From Candidatus Poseidonia sp. (lineage in GTDB: Archaea > Thermoplasmatota > Poseidoniia > Poseidoniales > Poseidoniaceae), in contig JAKMEE010000042.1 of NCBI GenBank assembly GCA_022426155.1, positions 1 through 49,741 on the forward strand: 49,741 nt of DNA, read 5' to 3'. Below the pieces are notes generated by a model. It was not told the DNA's origin. It saw only the letters and a program-made list of their open reading frames with translations, and searched no databases. The position numbers and the translations under genes were made by a program. Shown here one piece after another: positions 33,323 through 42,068 of the stretch (positions are counted from its first letter, which is position 1; every line of letters begins with the position of its first letter).

Positions 33323-34354
33323 ATGAACCCTCGGATACGAGGATTCAAAGTCCACAACGAACGGACACTTTTCATGGGCCGACGAGATTCGAGGGCGGAT
33401 ATGCTCAAAGACGACCCATTTGGAGCCCCACAATCAAGCCAGAACGGGCGCATCCATCGAGTGCATCAACGAACGGATGCAAAAGGAACGGTTCACATCG
33501 ATGCCGCTTCGGGTGGAATGAATCCAATATTCGCTCAACTTTTTGGGACCTCCAGCTGGGGGGCTGCTCAACAACATACGGGAAAACTTTGGCACTTTAG
33601 CGCAGAAGAAAAGCAACATCTTGCTCAAGCGATGGGGGCTTTTACTTTGGCGTTAGGATTCCTTTCGGTTGGAGGGATGTGGGGCCTCAATGAACTGGGA
33701 ACATCGGGGTGGATCATCACGCTTCTGATATCAATGCCCGTGATGTTTATTGCTATCGGACCAGCATTTTTATTCCATGAGATCGGTCACAAACTCGTCG
33801 CGAAACGAAACGGCTGTTGGGCTGAATTCCGAGCAGACCCAAGGGGATTACGCATGGGCGTACTCATGTCGTTTTTCCTTGGTTTTCTGTTTATGGCTCC
33901 GGGGGCAGTCATGGTTGCAGGCCTGGTTACTCGACGACAGAACGGCCACATCGCCATCGCTGGCCCACTGACAAACCTCGGGTTGTTTTTGATTGGCATT
34001 CCACTTTGGGGCATCATCATCGGACTCACTGGAGCGTTCGACGCCGGAGTGGTAAGTTCTGGAACGATGAGCCTCAATGGGAGCTCGTACTTCGATGAAG
34101 GGTCACTCGTTTGGCAGGCAGTAATTGTCAATGCGGGCATTATGTGGCTTGGGGCGAATCTCTTCCTTGGGCTCTTCAACATGATTCCATGGGGGCCACT
34201 CGACGGACTCAAGGTTCGTGATTGGAATGAGAGCGCCTTCCTAGCCACCATTGGGGTTTTTGCAATACTGTTGTTTACACTTTTCACCGGCGTATGGAGT
34301 CTGACAGGAGCGCTCCATCTCATAGCCGATCCAGTATCGACACTTATCCGCTGA
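33323..34354 (+). CDS. M50-family (site-2-like) membrane metalloprotease
   Basis: 343 aa from the ATG at 33323; an ATG at 33377 is an alternative. A hydrophilic N-terminal region of about 100 residues precedes five or more membrane helices. Zinc ligands are His152 and His156 with catalytic Glu153 (FHEIGHKLVAK), and the third ligand is probably Asp294 in NMIPWGPLDG, the N-x-x-P-x-x-x-x-D-G motif of the family. A GPLTNLG motif between them is also typical. Enzymes of this type cleave within or next to membrane helices, but this archaeal branch (related to MJ0392-like/Zn-protease groups) has no assigned substrate. Confidence 0.87.
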   Translation: MNPRIRGFKVHNERTLFMGRRDSRADMLKDDPFGAPQSSQNGRIHRVHQRTDAKGTVHIDAASGGMNPIFAQLFGTSSWGAAQQHTGKLWHFSAEEKQHLAQAMGAFTLALGFLSVGGMWGLNELGTSGWIITLLISMPVMFIAIGPAFLFHEIGHKLVAKRNGCWAEFRADPRGLRMGVLMSFFLGFLFMAPGAVMVAGLVTRRQNGHIAIAGPLTNLGLFLIGIPLWGIIIGLTGAFDAGVVSSGTMSLNGSSYFDEGSLVWQAVIVNAGIMWLGANLFLGLFNMIPWGPLDGLKVRDWNESAFLATIGVFAILLFTLFTGVWSLTGALHLIADPVSTLIR

Positions 34355-34362
34355 CTACCACT

Positions 34363-36129
34363 TCATAGGTAGGCATTTCGAACGGGCGTTTCATCCAGGT
34401 GGAAGAAGGAATAAGTCGCCCACCAAGTGATGGTATCCAGGGCGTCAACAAGGTTGCTGGTACCGCTCTGCTCATCACCGTACTCTTTTCCAGTAGTGTC
34501 CATCCAATCAACCATCTCATCAAGGGTATCACAGGTTTGGTGATAGCACCAATACCCATCGACTAATCCACCAAAACCCATGGTCACAGTACCAAGATTG
34601 TCTTGGAATGTGGCGTGGTCAGAACGAGCGGTGGTATCTTCGTAAACGATGATCTCGGGACGATCCTTTGCCAACCAATCGTCAACTTTCCAAGTATCTG
34701 CTGCATAGCCAGTTCCAATCAAAGGAGCCATTTGTTCTTCTACGCCAATGGCGTCCGAACCGATCCACATTGCAAGCCCTACCATTCCTGGTTGGTTCAT
34801 GACATCGTGATCGAGACTTGGGCCGATATACACTCGCATCGGCCACACTTCGTCATCCTTGGGATACCCATCTGGATCGATTTCAGGTTGCGGATCACAA
34901 TCACCTTCGCCTCCACCGTGCCCATCTCCACAGGGAGCCCCCCCGCCACCAGGCCAATTGACTCCAGCCATATCGAGATTGACATAATTGGTGACTTCAA
35001 CATCCGGGTTGTCTTCTTTCACCCACTCATCAGTCCAATAATCGCTTCCACGTTTACCTCCTTCTTCACCAGACCACAAGCAGAACACCATCGTGTTGCG
35101 GGTGCTGTATCCAGCCATGGCCTCCGCTACGGTGAGCACCATGCTTGTGCCTGCGGTGTTATCGTAAGCACCAACGCGTGTTCCATAGGTTCTTCCAAAG
35201 AGATGGGGGTCCAACAGGGCACCGTTTATTGGCGGAGCGATGTCAAAGTGAGCACCAAACACCATCCATTTGTCCGGGCTCACTTCACCGTAGCGATAAC
35301 CACAGATGTTGTAGGCTTCTGGATTTTGAGCACCCGTTTCAGTGGAGTCATAGACAAATCGTTGGGTGATGACTTCCAAACCGAAATTAGTAAGCGTTTG
35401 GATGAGGTAGAGCGCCCCATCTTCGTAAGCAACATTGCCCTGCCCCGCCCACCGGTCAAGGTAGCCCAATGCCCCATCAGCCCCATCACTGAGGTCGGGT
35501 GTTTGGTCGGTGAGCATAGAGAGGTAGTTGTACGTCGTTCTTCCATTCACGACGCCTGTTGAATGCCGCCCCCCATCTGCCTCAGCGTAGGCGGGAGCCG
35601 CAGGCCGTTCAATGGCTAATCGAAGTGCAAAGGCGGGTCCACCGCTCTCATTGGATGGTTGAACGGTATCAAGAGTGCCATTTATCGCAGCCATTCTCTG
35701 GATACCAGGGTTGTCACTTCGTTCATGGCCCTCACGTTCAAACCACGTGCGCCACGATTCATCCAGCGTACGAATGGGCCAATTTTCCCGACCATAATCC
35801 CCAATGAGAATGACGGCAGTATCCGTTCTTGGAGGGGCGAGGACAGAGAGTAAAACCGACTCCCCCTCCCTCAAATCGACTACCGTGGAATTTTGAACAA
35901 ATCCAGTTTCTTTGTTCTGAATTAAATAGGGGATAAAGGCGGAAAGATCGGTATCTGCAGCGAGGGTGATGCCCTGGAACACCCCTCCAGTAAATATCTC
36001 CGGAGTTACAACAACATCGTTTGCTGAACGAGGACCCCCCGCACCATCCTCACCAAAACAACCGGCTAAAGGAGCAAGAAGCATGAGGGCTACAAGCAAT
36101 CCTGCTTGTCCACAGCGCTGCCGCATCAT
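34363..36129 (-). CDS. M28-family metallopeptidase lipoprotein (copy 1)
   Basis: 588 aa with a lipoprotein signal peptide; the lipobox LAGC places Cys24 as the lipid-anchored residue. An N-terminal beta-rich region (about 45-200) precedes the M28 aminopeptidase domain with zinc-ligand motifs His294 (GAHFDIAP), Asp323 (YDNTAGTSM), Glu355-Glu356 (WSGEEGG), Asp386 (YVNLDMAG) and a C-terminal His (ARSDHATFQ). The set is complete, so the enzyme should remove N-terminal residues from peptides at the cell surface. The copy at 39.5-41.1 kb has the same architecture. A Gly/Cys-rich insertion (GGGGAPCGDGHGGGEGDC) after Asp386 is unique to this copy. Confidence 0.9.
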   Translation of the reverse strand: MMRQRCGQAGLLVALMLLAPLAGCFGEDGAGGPRSANDVVVTPEIFTGGVFQGITLAADTDLSAFIPYLIQNKETGFVQNSTVVDLREGESVLLSVLAPPRTDTAVILIGDYGRENWPIRTLDESWRTWFEREGHERSDNPGIQRMAAINGTLDTVQPSNESGGPAFALRLAIERPAAPAYAEADGGRHSTGVVNGRTTYNYLSMLTDQTPDLSDGADGALGYLDRWAGQGNVAYEDGALYLIQTLTNFGLEVITQRFVYDSTETGAQNPEAYNICGYRYGEVSPDKWMVFGAHFDIAPPINGALLDPHLFGRTYGTRVGAYDNTAGTSMVLTVAEAMAGYSTRNTMVFCLWSGEEGGKRGSDYWTDEWVKEDNPDVEVTNYVNLDMAGVNWPGGGGAPCGDGHGGGEGDCDPQPEIDPDGYPKDDEVWPMRVYIGPSLDHDVMNQPGMVGLAMWIGSDAIGVEEQMAPLIGTGYAADTWKVDDWLAKDRPEIIVYEDTTARSDHATFQDNLGTVTMGFGGLVDGYWCYHQTCDTLDEMVDWMDTTGKEYGDEQSGTSNLVDALDTITWWATYSFFHLDETPVRNAYL

Positions 36130-36219
36130 GAGCCTCCGTCGTGGTCCACCTTCTCAAGTCCTACCCTCAAGCGAGCCGATTGTTTGATATGGGTTCGGGA
36201 CCAATATCAACATGAGAAC

Positions 36220-36345
36220 ATGGCCCAAGAAAAGAAAAGAACCCATGCACCGAAAAGAACTCGTCGCCGTACAGGGGCCTGGTTATTTTCAAATCACGTG
36301 ATTGAAATTATTGACGACGTTACAACCCCCCTCATCGAGGGGTGA
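36220..36345 (+). CDS. Possible 41-aa basic small protein
   Basis: An ATG at 36220 opens a 41-residue frame beginning MAQEKKRTHAPKRTRRRTG and ending in a hydrophobic/acidic tail (VIEIIDDVTTPLIEG). The strongly basic N-terminal half resembles nucleic-acid-binding microproteins. A compact GC hairpin overlaps its stop and is followed by a T-rich tract, as expected at a gene end. It lies in the 216-base space between two genes encoded on the minus strand. It may equally be a chance frame in an otherwise empty region. Confidence 0.3.
   Translation: MAQEKKRTHAPKRTRRRTGAWLFSNHVIEIIDDVTTPLIEG
36328..36342 (+). terminator. GC hairpin followed by T-rich tract
   Basis: CCCCTC ATC GAGGGG forms a perfect 6-bp stem with a 3-base loop, followed on the plus strand by a pyrimidine stretch (TGACTATTCTTCTTCTTTCTC). 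It overlaps the end of the small plus-strand ORF and abuts the 3' end of the minus-strand gene at 36346, so it could end transcripts in the plus direction. Strength is moderate because the T-run is interrupted. Confidence 0.35.
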
Positions 36346-37035
36346 CTATTCTTCTTCTTTCTCTCCAAGACGCTTAGACGCAGCACCAGCTCGCCGTTCT
36401 TCCATTGAGTTTATGACTAAAAAAGTAAAACCAACAGCCCCTACAATCATGCTTATCAAAAGAAAACTATCCCGGTCAAAACCCACCGATTCTTCTTCCG
36501 TTGGTTGATTACTTGCATCTTCCGTTTCACAACCAGCACCAAAGCAGTCCCCAATCGAAGGCCCGCCTTCATCAGTATGCACGTCTTCGTAAACAATTAG
36601 TGTGTAGTTCCATTGCTGAGTTTGATTTTCCACGATTTGGATGACCGAGTAATTATACGCGCCGACCGCCGCATTGAGTGGGAAAGCGTAGGTGTGGGAA
36701 ACAATGCAATTGCCATCAATTAGGGTTCCGTTCTCATCAAGTTCACAACTCTTAACAAGAGTGTTTGAAACATTGTCGGCGCTTCCATTGTAAAGACCAT
36801 CTCGATCAACATCAATCATCACCTTCATCGTGGCGTTTTCGGTTGAATCATGCATTTGAAACCACAGAGCATTGCCCTGCACAAAGGATGCATCGCTAAC
36901 GTTTCCATTCACCGACCCACTATCTGTAAGGATGACAGTCATGGTCTTCTGTTCATGAGCAGCCCCGCTAGGGACCATTGACAACAAGAGGCAGGCGGCC
37001 AACATCACGACGCTGCCAGCAAAACCCTTCCCCAT
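36346..37035 (-). CDS. Secreted/membrane protein with single C-terminal helix
   Basis: 229 aa from the ATG at 37035; an ATG at 37059 adds 8 residues. A signal peptide (FAGSVVMLAACLLLSMVPSGAA, cleavage before HEQK) is followed by a beta-rich extracellular domain with many Asn-X-Ser/Thr sites and the Asp-rich DVDRDGLYNGSADN, a possible calcium loop. A Cys-containing segment (GDCFGAGCETED) precedes a C-terminal membrane helix (SFLLISMIVGAVGFTFLVI) and a short charged tail. The topology is outside with a cytoplasmic tail. No family recognised. It is divergent from the LVIVD gene (57 bases), so a shared regulatory region and related role are possible. Confidence 0.65.
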   Translation of the reverse strand: MGKGFAGSVVMLAACLLLSMVPSGAAHEQKTMTVILTDSGSVNGNVSDASFVQGNALWFQMHDSTENATMKVMIDVDRDGLYNGSADNVSNTLVKSCELDENGTLIDGNCIVSHTYAFPLNAAVGAYNYSVIQIVENQTQQWNYTLIVYEDVHTDEGGPSIGDCFGAGCETEDASNQPTEEESVGFDRDSFLLISMIVGAVGFTFLVINSMEERRAGAASKRLGEKEEE

Positions 37036-37092
37036 GAACCAGCCACTGCAAAGGGTCATAAAGACCAAACGGAAGAGAAGTTTGAGCGAAGC

Positions 37093-38874
37093 ATGAACGG
37101 GAGAGAAATCGCTATTGGATTGTTCTTAATTCTCTTCCTTGCTTCTGCAGGAGCCCTTGTGTTTGGCGGCGGTGAGGAGAAACCATCCCTCAACACTTCG
37201 CTCGATGCTAGCGGCGACCCACTCTTCCAAGGAGAAGGGCACGACCACTCCAACGCATCTCAGCACGTTGCTGGAACCGATAACATAGAATTACTCGACT
37301 TCAATTCACTTTCCACGCCAGGGAATGCGGAAGTCCAAGTTGCCACCACTCCAGACGGGAATCGAACCTATGCCTATCTGGCTGGCTGGAATGACATGCA
37401 CATTGTTGATGTTACAGACCCAAACAACACCGAAGTAGTTGGCATCTTCAACGATCCGAACACACAAGTGTTGGATGTGAAATACCTTGAATACAACGGG
37501 CGAGAATACATTCTCCAACAAAATCAACTCATCGATTCAGGAAACGCAGACCCGAATGTTGGAGAGTGGAACGACCCCACCCAAGTTTCTGCACTTCTTA
37601 TCGATGTCACGGACAAAGAAAACCCCACCCTCATCGATTCATGGTATGATGGCGACCATCCAAGTGGCCCACACAACCTCTACACTCACATGATTGACGG
37701 AGAATGGTATGTCTTCATCGCCAACCCAGATTATAACGAATGCAACGACGCCATCGGTGAAGCTTGCGGGGGAGTGACCATCGTCCACCTCAATCTTGAT
37801 GGTTCTGCAGCACGCAACCTCCAGGGCGTTCCACTTGCCGGAGCAGGACACACAATGATCAAGGTCGGAGAATACGAAGTCGCCTGGGATACGACCCGTG
37901 GGGGCTGGATTTACATCCACGATATGACGGTTCAAACATGGCCGGGAGAAGACCCCGATGACCCACGATACAAGAAGACCTTCATTTACGGTAGCTATTG
38001 GGAAGCCGGACTCAGAATCGCAGATGTTTCGGACGTACCTCATCCCGTGAATTCACCTGAAGCCTACCTCCTTCACGCAACAGTCTGCAAGAGCGGACAA
38101 GGTAATCCCCTGATGTGTCGGTGGCGGGCGCCAGAAGTTGGACTTTGGATGGACTTCCTTGACATGGACGGCGACGGCCAACCCGATAGTGGAACAACAG
38201 GAAACGAAAACGGCGGAAGGGTCTCCTACATCCACTACGCGGAACCCTTCCCAGAAATGGTGGATTTGTCTCATGTAGGGTATTCAGATGAACCTGTGCA
38301 CATGGTCACGGCCGCAGTCGAGGTCCTCTCAACCAATGTTGGAACGGGGATCATTTACTTGATCGACACCACAGATTACACTCTTGAAGATGGCCAGTTC
38401 AAATTCCAACCAAAACTCATTCGAGATTGGGAGATTCCGTATGCAGAAGAGCACTGTTATGGTGCCGATTGTGAGGCCCATCCCGATGCAGACGAATGGC
38501 TCCTATTCTCACCCCACAACCTCGACAGTACGTACTTCGAGACCGATGAAACCACAGACCAGAGTCACGGAGGGGGCTGGGATGGACGCCTCTACATCTC
38601 TCATTATCACGCTGGATTATGGATCATTGACATTGAAACACTGGTTGACCCTAGTAACCCAGACGATCGTATCGCCGTCAATAAAGAAGCGACCGTGGCC
38701 TACTATTTGCCGCATGGCGAAGACGGGACGCCATTGGATTCTTCCTTCTACGACTTCGGCTGGGTTCCCTTCCTTTGGGCCGTTGAACATCACGAGGGGA
38801 TCACGTATGCCTCATGCATTTCCACCGGTTTGTATTTGGTTCAACTCGACATTGACGAGCCGTATCGGCGTTGA
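37093..38874 (+). CDS. LVIVD-repeat beta-propeller surface protein
   Basis: 593 aa. An N-terminal signal anchor (IAIGLFLILFLASAGALVF) is followed by a His-rich patch (GHDHSNASQH) and then repeated blade units of the LVIVD type: AYLAGWNDMHIVDVTDPNN, SALLIDVTDKENPTLI, LRIADVSDVPHP, YISHYHAGLWIIDIE and GLYLVQLDI. The propeller contains several Cys and His residues. LVIVD proteins are common on bacterial and archaeal surfaces; their ligand is mostly unknown. The sco1 gene starts 9 bases downstream in the same direction, so a role in copper or electron transfer at the cell surface is conceivable but inferred from context only. Confidence 0.8.
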   Translation: MNGREIAIGLFLILFLASAGALVFGGGEEKPSLNTSLDASGDPLFQGEGHDHSNASQHVAGTDNIELLDFNSLSTPGNAEVQVATTPDGNRTYAYLAGWNDMHIVDVTDPNNTEVVGIFNDPNTQVLDVKYLEYNGREYILQQNQLIDSGNADPNVGEWNDPTQVSALLIDVTDKENPTLIDSWYDGDHPSGPHNLYTHMIDGEWYVFIANPDYNECNDAIGEACGGVTIVHLNLDGSAARNLQGVPLAGAGHTMIKVGEYEVAWDTTRGGWIYIHDMTVQTWPGEDPDDPRYKKTFIYGSYWEAGLRIADVSDVPHPVNSPEAYLLHATVCKSGQGNPLMCRWRAPEVGLWMDFLDMDGDGQPDSGTTGNENGGRVSYIHYAEPFPEMVDLSHVGYSDEPVHMVTAAVEVLSTNVGTGIIYLIDTTDYTLEDGQFKFQPKLIRDWEIPYAEEHCYGADCEAHPDADEWLLFSPHNLDSTYFETDETTDQSHGGGWDGRLYISHYHAGLWIIDIETLVDPSNPDDRIAVNKEATVAYYLPHGEDGTPLDSSFYDFGWVPFLWAVEHHEGITYASCISTGLYLVQLDIDEPYRR

Positions 38875-38883
38875 GGTGAAACC

Positions 38884-39534
38884 ATGCAACGAAGTGTGAA
38901 TGCGGCGCTAATGACCTTTCTTTTACTTCTAGCTGGGTGCACCAGCAGCGAGGACCTTGGGGTGCAATGGCAACCAAATGGAGAAGCTATCGACTCAGTA
39001 CCCGTGAATGACTTCACACTCTTAACGAGCGAGAACACGACATGGACTTTTTCCGAACACGCCGCCAACACAACAACCGTTGTGGCGTTCCTATTCACCA
39101 ACTGTTTGGACGTCTGTCCGGTCGTGACATACAACATGAAGTGGATACAATCCCAATTAACGCCCGATGAAGCAGCCAACACCACTTTCCTTACCATCAC
39201 AGTTGATCCGTGGCGCGACAACGTTAGCAAACTTCACGAATGGAAAACAAGCACCAACTCATCTTGGACCCACCTTACAGTCAACACCACAGAATCTGAC
39301 GCACCCTCGATGCAAAACATTCAGAGCGTGTGGGAGAACTTTGAGGTGGGGTTGAGTATCGAGGAAAACACCACCAATAGCACAGCCCGGCACCACCCAA
39401 GTGATTACACCGTTAACCATTCGACGGGAACGATTATCATTGATCGCTTTGGAAACCAACGTGTTTGGTGGGGTGACAATGATTGGATCTTGGACCTCTT
39501 CCTTGAAGACCTTCGTTCCCTAATAGAATTGTGA
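38884..39534 (+). CDS. SCO1/SenC-family copper chaperone lipoprotein
   Basis: 216 aa with a lipoprotein signal ending LLLLAGC (Cys19). The thioredoxin-like domain holds the copper-binding pair Cys74 and Cys78 (FTNCLDVCPV, C-x3-C) and a distal His179 (DYTVNHS), the complete SCO1 copper site. SCO1 delivers copper to the CuA centre of cytochrome c oxidase or acts as a thiol reductase for it. The protein is rich in Asn-X-Thr/Ser sites. It starts 9 bases after the LVIVD gene and its end lies 1 base from the convergent M28 gene. No oxidase genes are present in the window. Confidence 0.92.
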   Translation: MQRSVNAALMTFLLLLAGCTSSEDLGVQWQPNGEAIDSVPVNDFTLLTSENTTWTFSEHAANTTTVVAFLFTNCLDVCPVVTYNMKWIQSQLTPDEAANTTFLTITVDPWRDNVSKLHEWKTSTNSSWTHLTVNTTESDAPSMQNIQSVWENFEVGLSIEENTTNSTARHHPSDYTVNHSTGTIIIDRFGNQRVWWGDNDWILDLFLEDLRSLIEL

Positions 39535-39535
39535 A

Positions 39536-41122
39536 TCACAATTCATTTGGGACAGGCGTTTGATCCATGTGCAAGAATGCATAGACGGCCCACCAGGTGA
39601 CGATGTCCCACGAGTGAACGAGGTTCGCTTCACCCGTTGCACTATCGGTGAGCATGTATTCCTCCATCGTAGAGAGCCGATCGCAATCTCGGTGGTAACA
39701 AGGATACCCATCGACAACACCGTTCCATCCAAGCGTGGCCACGCCAATTTGTTGGAATGAATCGTGATCACTGCGTGCAGTGGGGCTTTCATAGATAGCC
39801 ACCATGTCTTCGTAATTATTCTCCCAAAGAGGGGACTCACCTTCTGCAGCCCATTGCTCTCGCCCACGCTCAATTTGATATGCTAAATCAAAAGCATCGG
39901 CACCGATCCATTCAGCCAAATGGTACATTCCCGGCTGGTCAATTGCTTCACCCGTTCCATCCGGCCCCAAATATACCGAGAGTGCAAAATCTCCAGGATA
40001 ATTGATTCCAGCCATATCGAGGTTGAGGTAGTTGCTTACGGTGACTCCGTCAGGAACAGCTCCTGTGAAGGCACTCGAACCCCACAACCCTTCTTCTTCA
40101 GAAGACCAGAGGCAGAATACCATGGTTCGGCGAGCATCAAAATCTGCCAACACACTTGCCGTAGTTAGGACCATAGAAGTCCCCGCCGAATTATCATAAG
40201 CACCCGTCCGAGTTCCATATCCCGGGATGCCTGGCCCTGGAGTATAAGCGGCGGGAGGGGCGATATCAAAGTGAGCGCCAAAGACCAACCACTCATCGGG
40301 ATAAACAGTCCCTGTTTTGTATCCACAGATGTTGACGGCCCACAAGGTGCCAGATTGGAACCGGTGGACTTCCACATCCAAACCATATCCAACCATGACT
40401 CCCTCAAAATAGGTGATTGCATCTTCGTAAGAAGGATTCGCGTTACCAATCCAACGGTCAAGGTATCCAACCGCGCCATCAGGGCCGCAGGTTGCACAGG
40501 GGGTTTCATCGGTGATGAAATCAACCCATTCATAGACGTCACGTCCGTTGAGCCAACCGTCGCTTGCCTCAACACCATTTTCTTCGGATAAATCAGCACG
40601 CTGTGGCCGAACGGTTTCATATTGCGCGATGGAAACAGCTCCACCGGAACTATTTCCAGGGACGACCCACGACCACAACCCACCTTCGTCTTCGTTGGGT
40701 ACGATTTGAACGGAGGACCCTCTTGAACCATCCACCATCCAATCCATCCAGGATTCATCGGCTGCTCGAATAGGCCAATTTTGACGGCCGTATTCTCCGA
40801 CGAGGAGAACAACATCGGAGTTTCGAGGGGGGAAGAGAATGTTGACACTTTCCGATGAGCCCGCAGCAATGTTGAGGGCTGTACCGTTTTGAGCTCGCGC
40901 AGAACCTGGGTCTTGAATGAAGTAGGGGATGAAGACTGCGATGTCGGAACTTGCTTGCAATGTGATGGTTTGCCACATCCCACCTTGGAGGGAATCGGCC
41001 TCCACCAGCACGAGAGCGTCAGCACCAGCCACATCCACCTCATCTTCACCAAAACACCCTGCTAGCGGGGCGAGAAGCATGATGGAGACCAAGATAAACG
41101 CATTGAAGCGGAGATTCATCAT
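39536..41122 (-). CDS. M28-family metallopeptidase lipoprotein (copy 2)
   Basis: 528 aa from the ATG at 41122 (the next ATG is 41119). Lipoprotein signal with lipobox APLAGC (Cys23), then GEDE. The sequence parallels copy 1 throughout: an N-terminal domain with FIPYFIQ, VGEYGRQNWPIRAADESW, then the peptidase motifs GAHFDIAPP, YDNSAGTSMVL, LWSSEEEGLWGS, YLNLDMAGI and a final ARSDHDSFQ, so all five zinc/catalytic positions are kept. It is probably a surface aminopeptidase. Copy 1 lies about 3.4 kb away in the same orientation, indicating an ancient tandem duplication with later insertion of the intervening genes. Confidence 0.9.
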   Translation of the reverse strand: MMNLRFNAFILVSIMLLAPLAGCFGEDEVDVAGADALVLVEADSLQGGMWQTITLQASSDIAVFIPYFIQDPGSARAQNGTALNIAAGSSESVNILFPPRNSDVVLLVGEYGRQNWPIRAADESWMDWMVDGSRGSSVQIVPNEDEGGLWSWVVPGNSSGGAVSIAQYETVRPQRADLSEENGVEASDGWLNGRDVYEWVDFITDETPCATCGPDGAVGYLDRWIGNANPSYEDAITYFEGVMVGYGLDVEVHRFQSGTLWAVNICGYKTGTVYPDEWLVFGAHFDIAPPAAYTPGPGIPGYGTRTGAYDNSAGTSMVLTTASVLADFDARRTMVFCLWSSEEEGLWGSSAFTGAVPDGVTVSNYLNLDMAGINYPGDFALSVYLGPDGTGEAIDQPGMYHLAEWIGADAFDLAYQIERGREQWAAEGESPLWENNYEDMVAIYESPTARSDHDSFQQIGVATLGWNGVVDGYPCYHRDCDRLSTMEEYMLTDSATGEANLVHSWDIVTWWAVYAFLHMDQTPVPNEL

Positions 41123-41248
41123 GCAACCCCGTGAGAGCACCCCCTGTTGAATCCGTCGGTCTTATGCCCCCTAGCCCACTTTCCGCACAACGGAAACCCA
41201 ATGCCGAAAACAGGGAAGGGTTAAGGTCAGCCCGACACCCGACCAACC

Positions 41249-42058
41249 ATGGCCACAGTTCGGTTGGACCAGAAGGCACGGGCACTTGTCCGAGCGGTTC
41301 CTGACTCCTATGAACGCGCCCTCGCCCGATACTTTGGTGAGGGGCCCACCAACGTCCCTCTCGCCCGAAATCAACACGCAGCCTACTGCCAAGCCCTGGA
41401 AGCAGCAGGTGTAGAAGTCCACATTCTTGATACGGACCACGCTCACCCCGATTGCATGTTCGTTGAAGACCAAGCTGTGGTCGTTGACGGAATCATGCTC
41501 CTACCCACACCCGGTGCACCAAGCAGGGTGAATGAGCAGCCACCGATTGCAGAATTCCTGATGAAAGCACTTGACGGCATTCAAACTTGCACGATGGGAG
41601 GGGAGGCGAGAATGGATGGAGGAGACATCATCCGGCTGGGCAACCTCTTCTTCGTGGGGCGCTCTTCTCGAACCAACGATCTCGGCATCGCATCCTTGCG
41701 CAGTCTCTTGGATTTCTTCGATTATGAATTACGCATTATTGACATTCCACCACACGCCCTTCATTTGACGAGCATTACTTCAACCCCCTCCGACCAACAC
41801 ATCCTGGTACCAGAAGGATACCTCCCGAAAGACGCCTTTGGGGTGCTTCCAGAAGGGTCCGAGATCATTTGGATTCCAGCCGATGAGGCCTACGGATGCA
41901 ACACGATCGGCCTCTCAAACGGCACGGTTCTCATCGCAGAAGGCTATCCTTCAGTGAAACAAGCCCTCGAACAGCGAGGGATGGTTACAGTAGAGTTGGA
42001 TATGAGTGAAATTCGGGCTGCAGACGGCTCCTTGACCTGCTGCTCTCTCTTTTACTGA
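41249..42058 (+). CDS. DDAH/arginine-deiminase-like amidinohydrolase
   Basis: 269 aa pentein-fold enzyme. Guanidino-modifying landmarks are present: FVEDQAVV (Glu-Asp for guanidinium binding), MDGGDIIRLG, catalytic His in ALHLTSITS, and the C-terminal nucleophile in GSLTCCSLFY (one of the paired Cys). The length and the L-T-C-C-S ending match dimethylarginine dimethylaminohydrolase (DDAH) better than arginine deiminase (about 400 aa). It would yield citrulline plus amine from methylated arginine, possibly salvaging proteins' modified arginine released by the many peptidases here. No citrulline-using genes (argF, arcB or arcC) lie nearby. Substrate not proven. Confidence 0.88.
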   Translation: MATVRLDQKARALVRAVPDSYERALARYFGEGPTNVPLARNQHAAYCQALEAAGVEVHILDTDHAHPDCMFVEDQAVVVDGIMLLPTPGAPSRVNEQPPIAEFLMKALDGIQTCTMGGEARMDGGDIIRLGNLFFVGRSSRTNDLGIASLRSLLDFFDYELRIIDIPPHALHLTSITSTPSDQHILVPEGYLPKDAFGVLPEGSEIIWIPADEAYGCNTIGLSNGTVLIAEGYPSVKQALEQRGMVTVELDMSEIRAADGSLTCCSLFY

Positions 42059-42068
42059 GCTGGATAAC

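Noticed and set aside
34603-35562. 319-codon plus-strand ORF opposite the first M28 peptidase
   Set aside because: Fully inside a recognised peptidase on the other strand, with no motif of its own.
40165-41052. 295-codon minus-strand ORF in another frame of the second M28 peptidase
   Set aside because: Composition is a shadow of the peptidase frame (many Arg, Trp, Pro); no domain.
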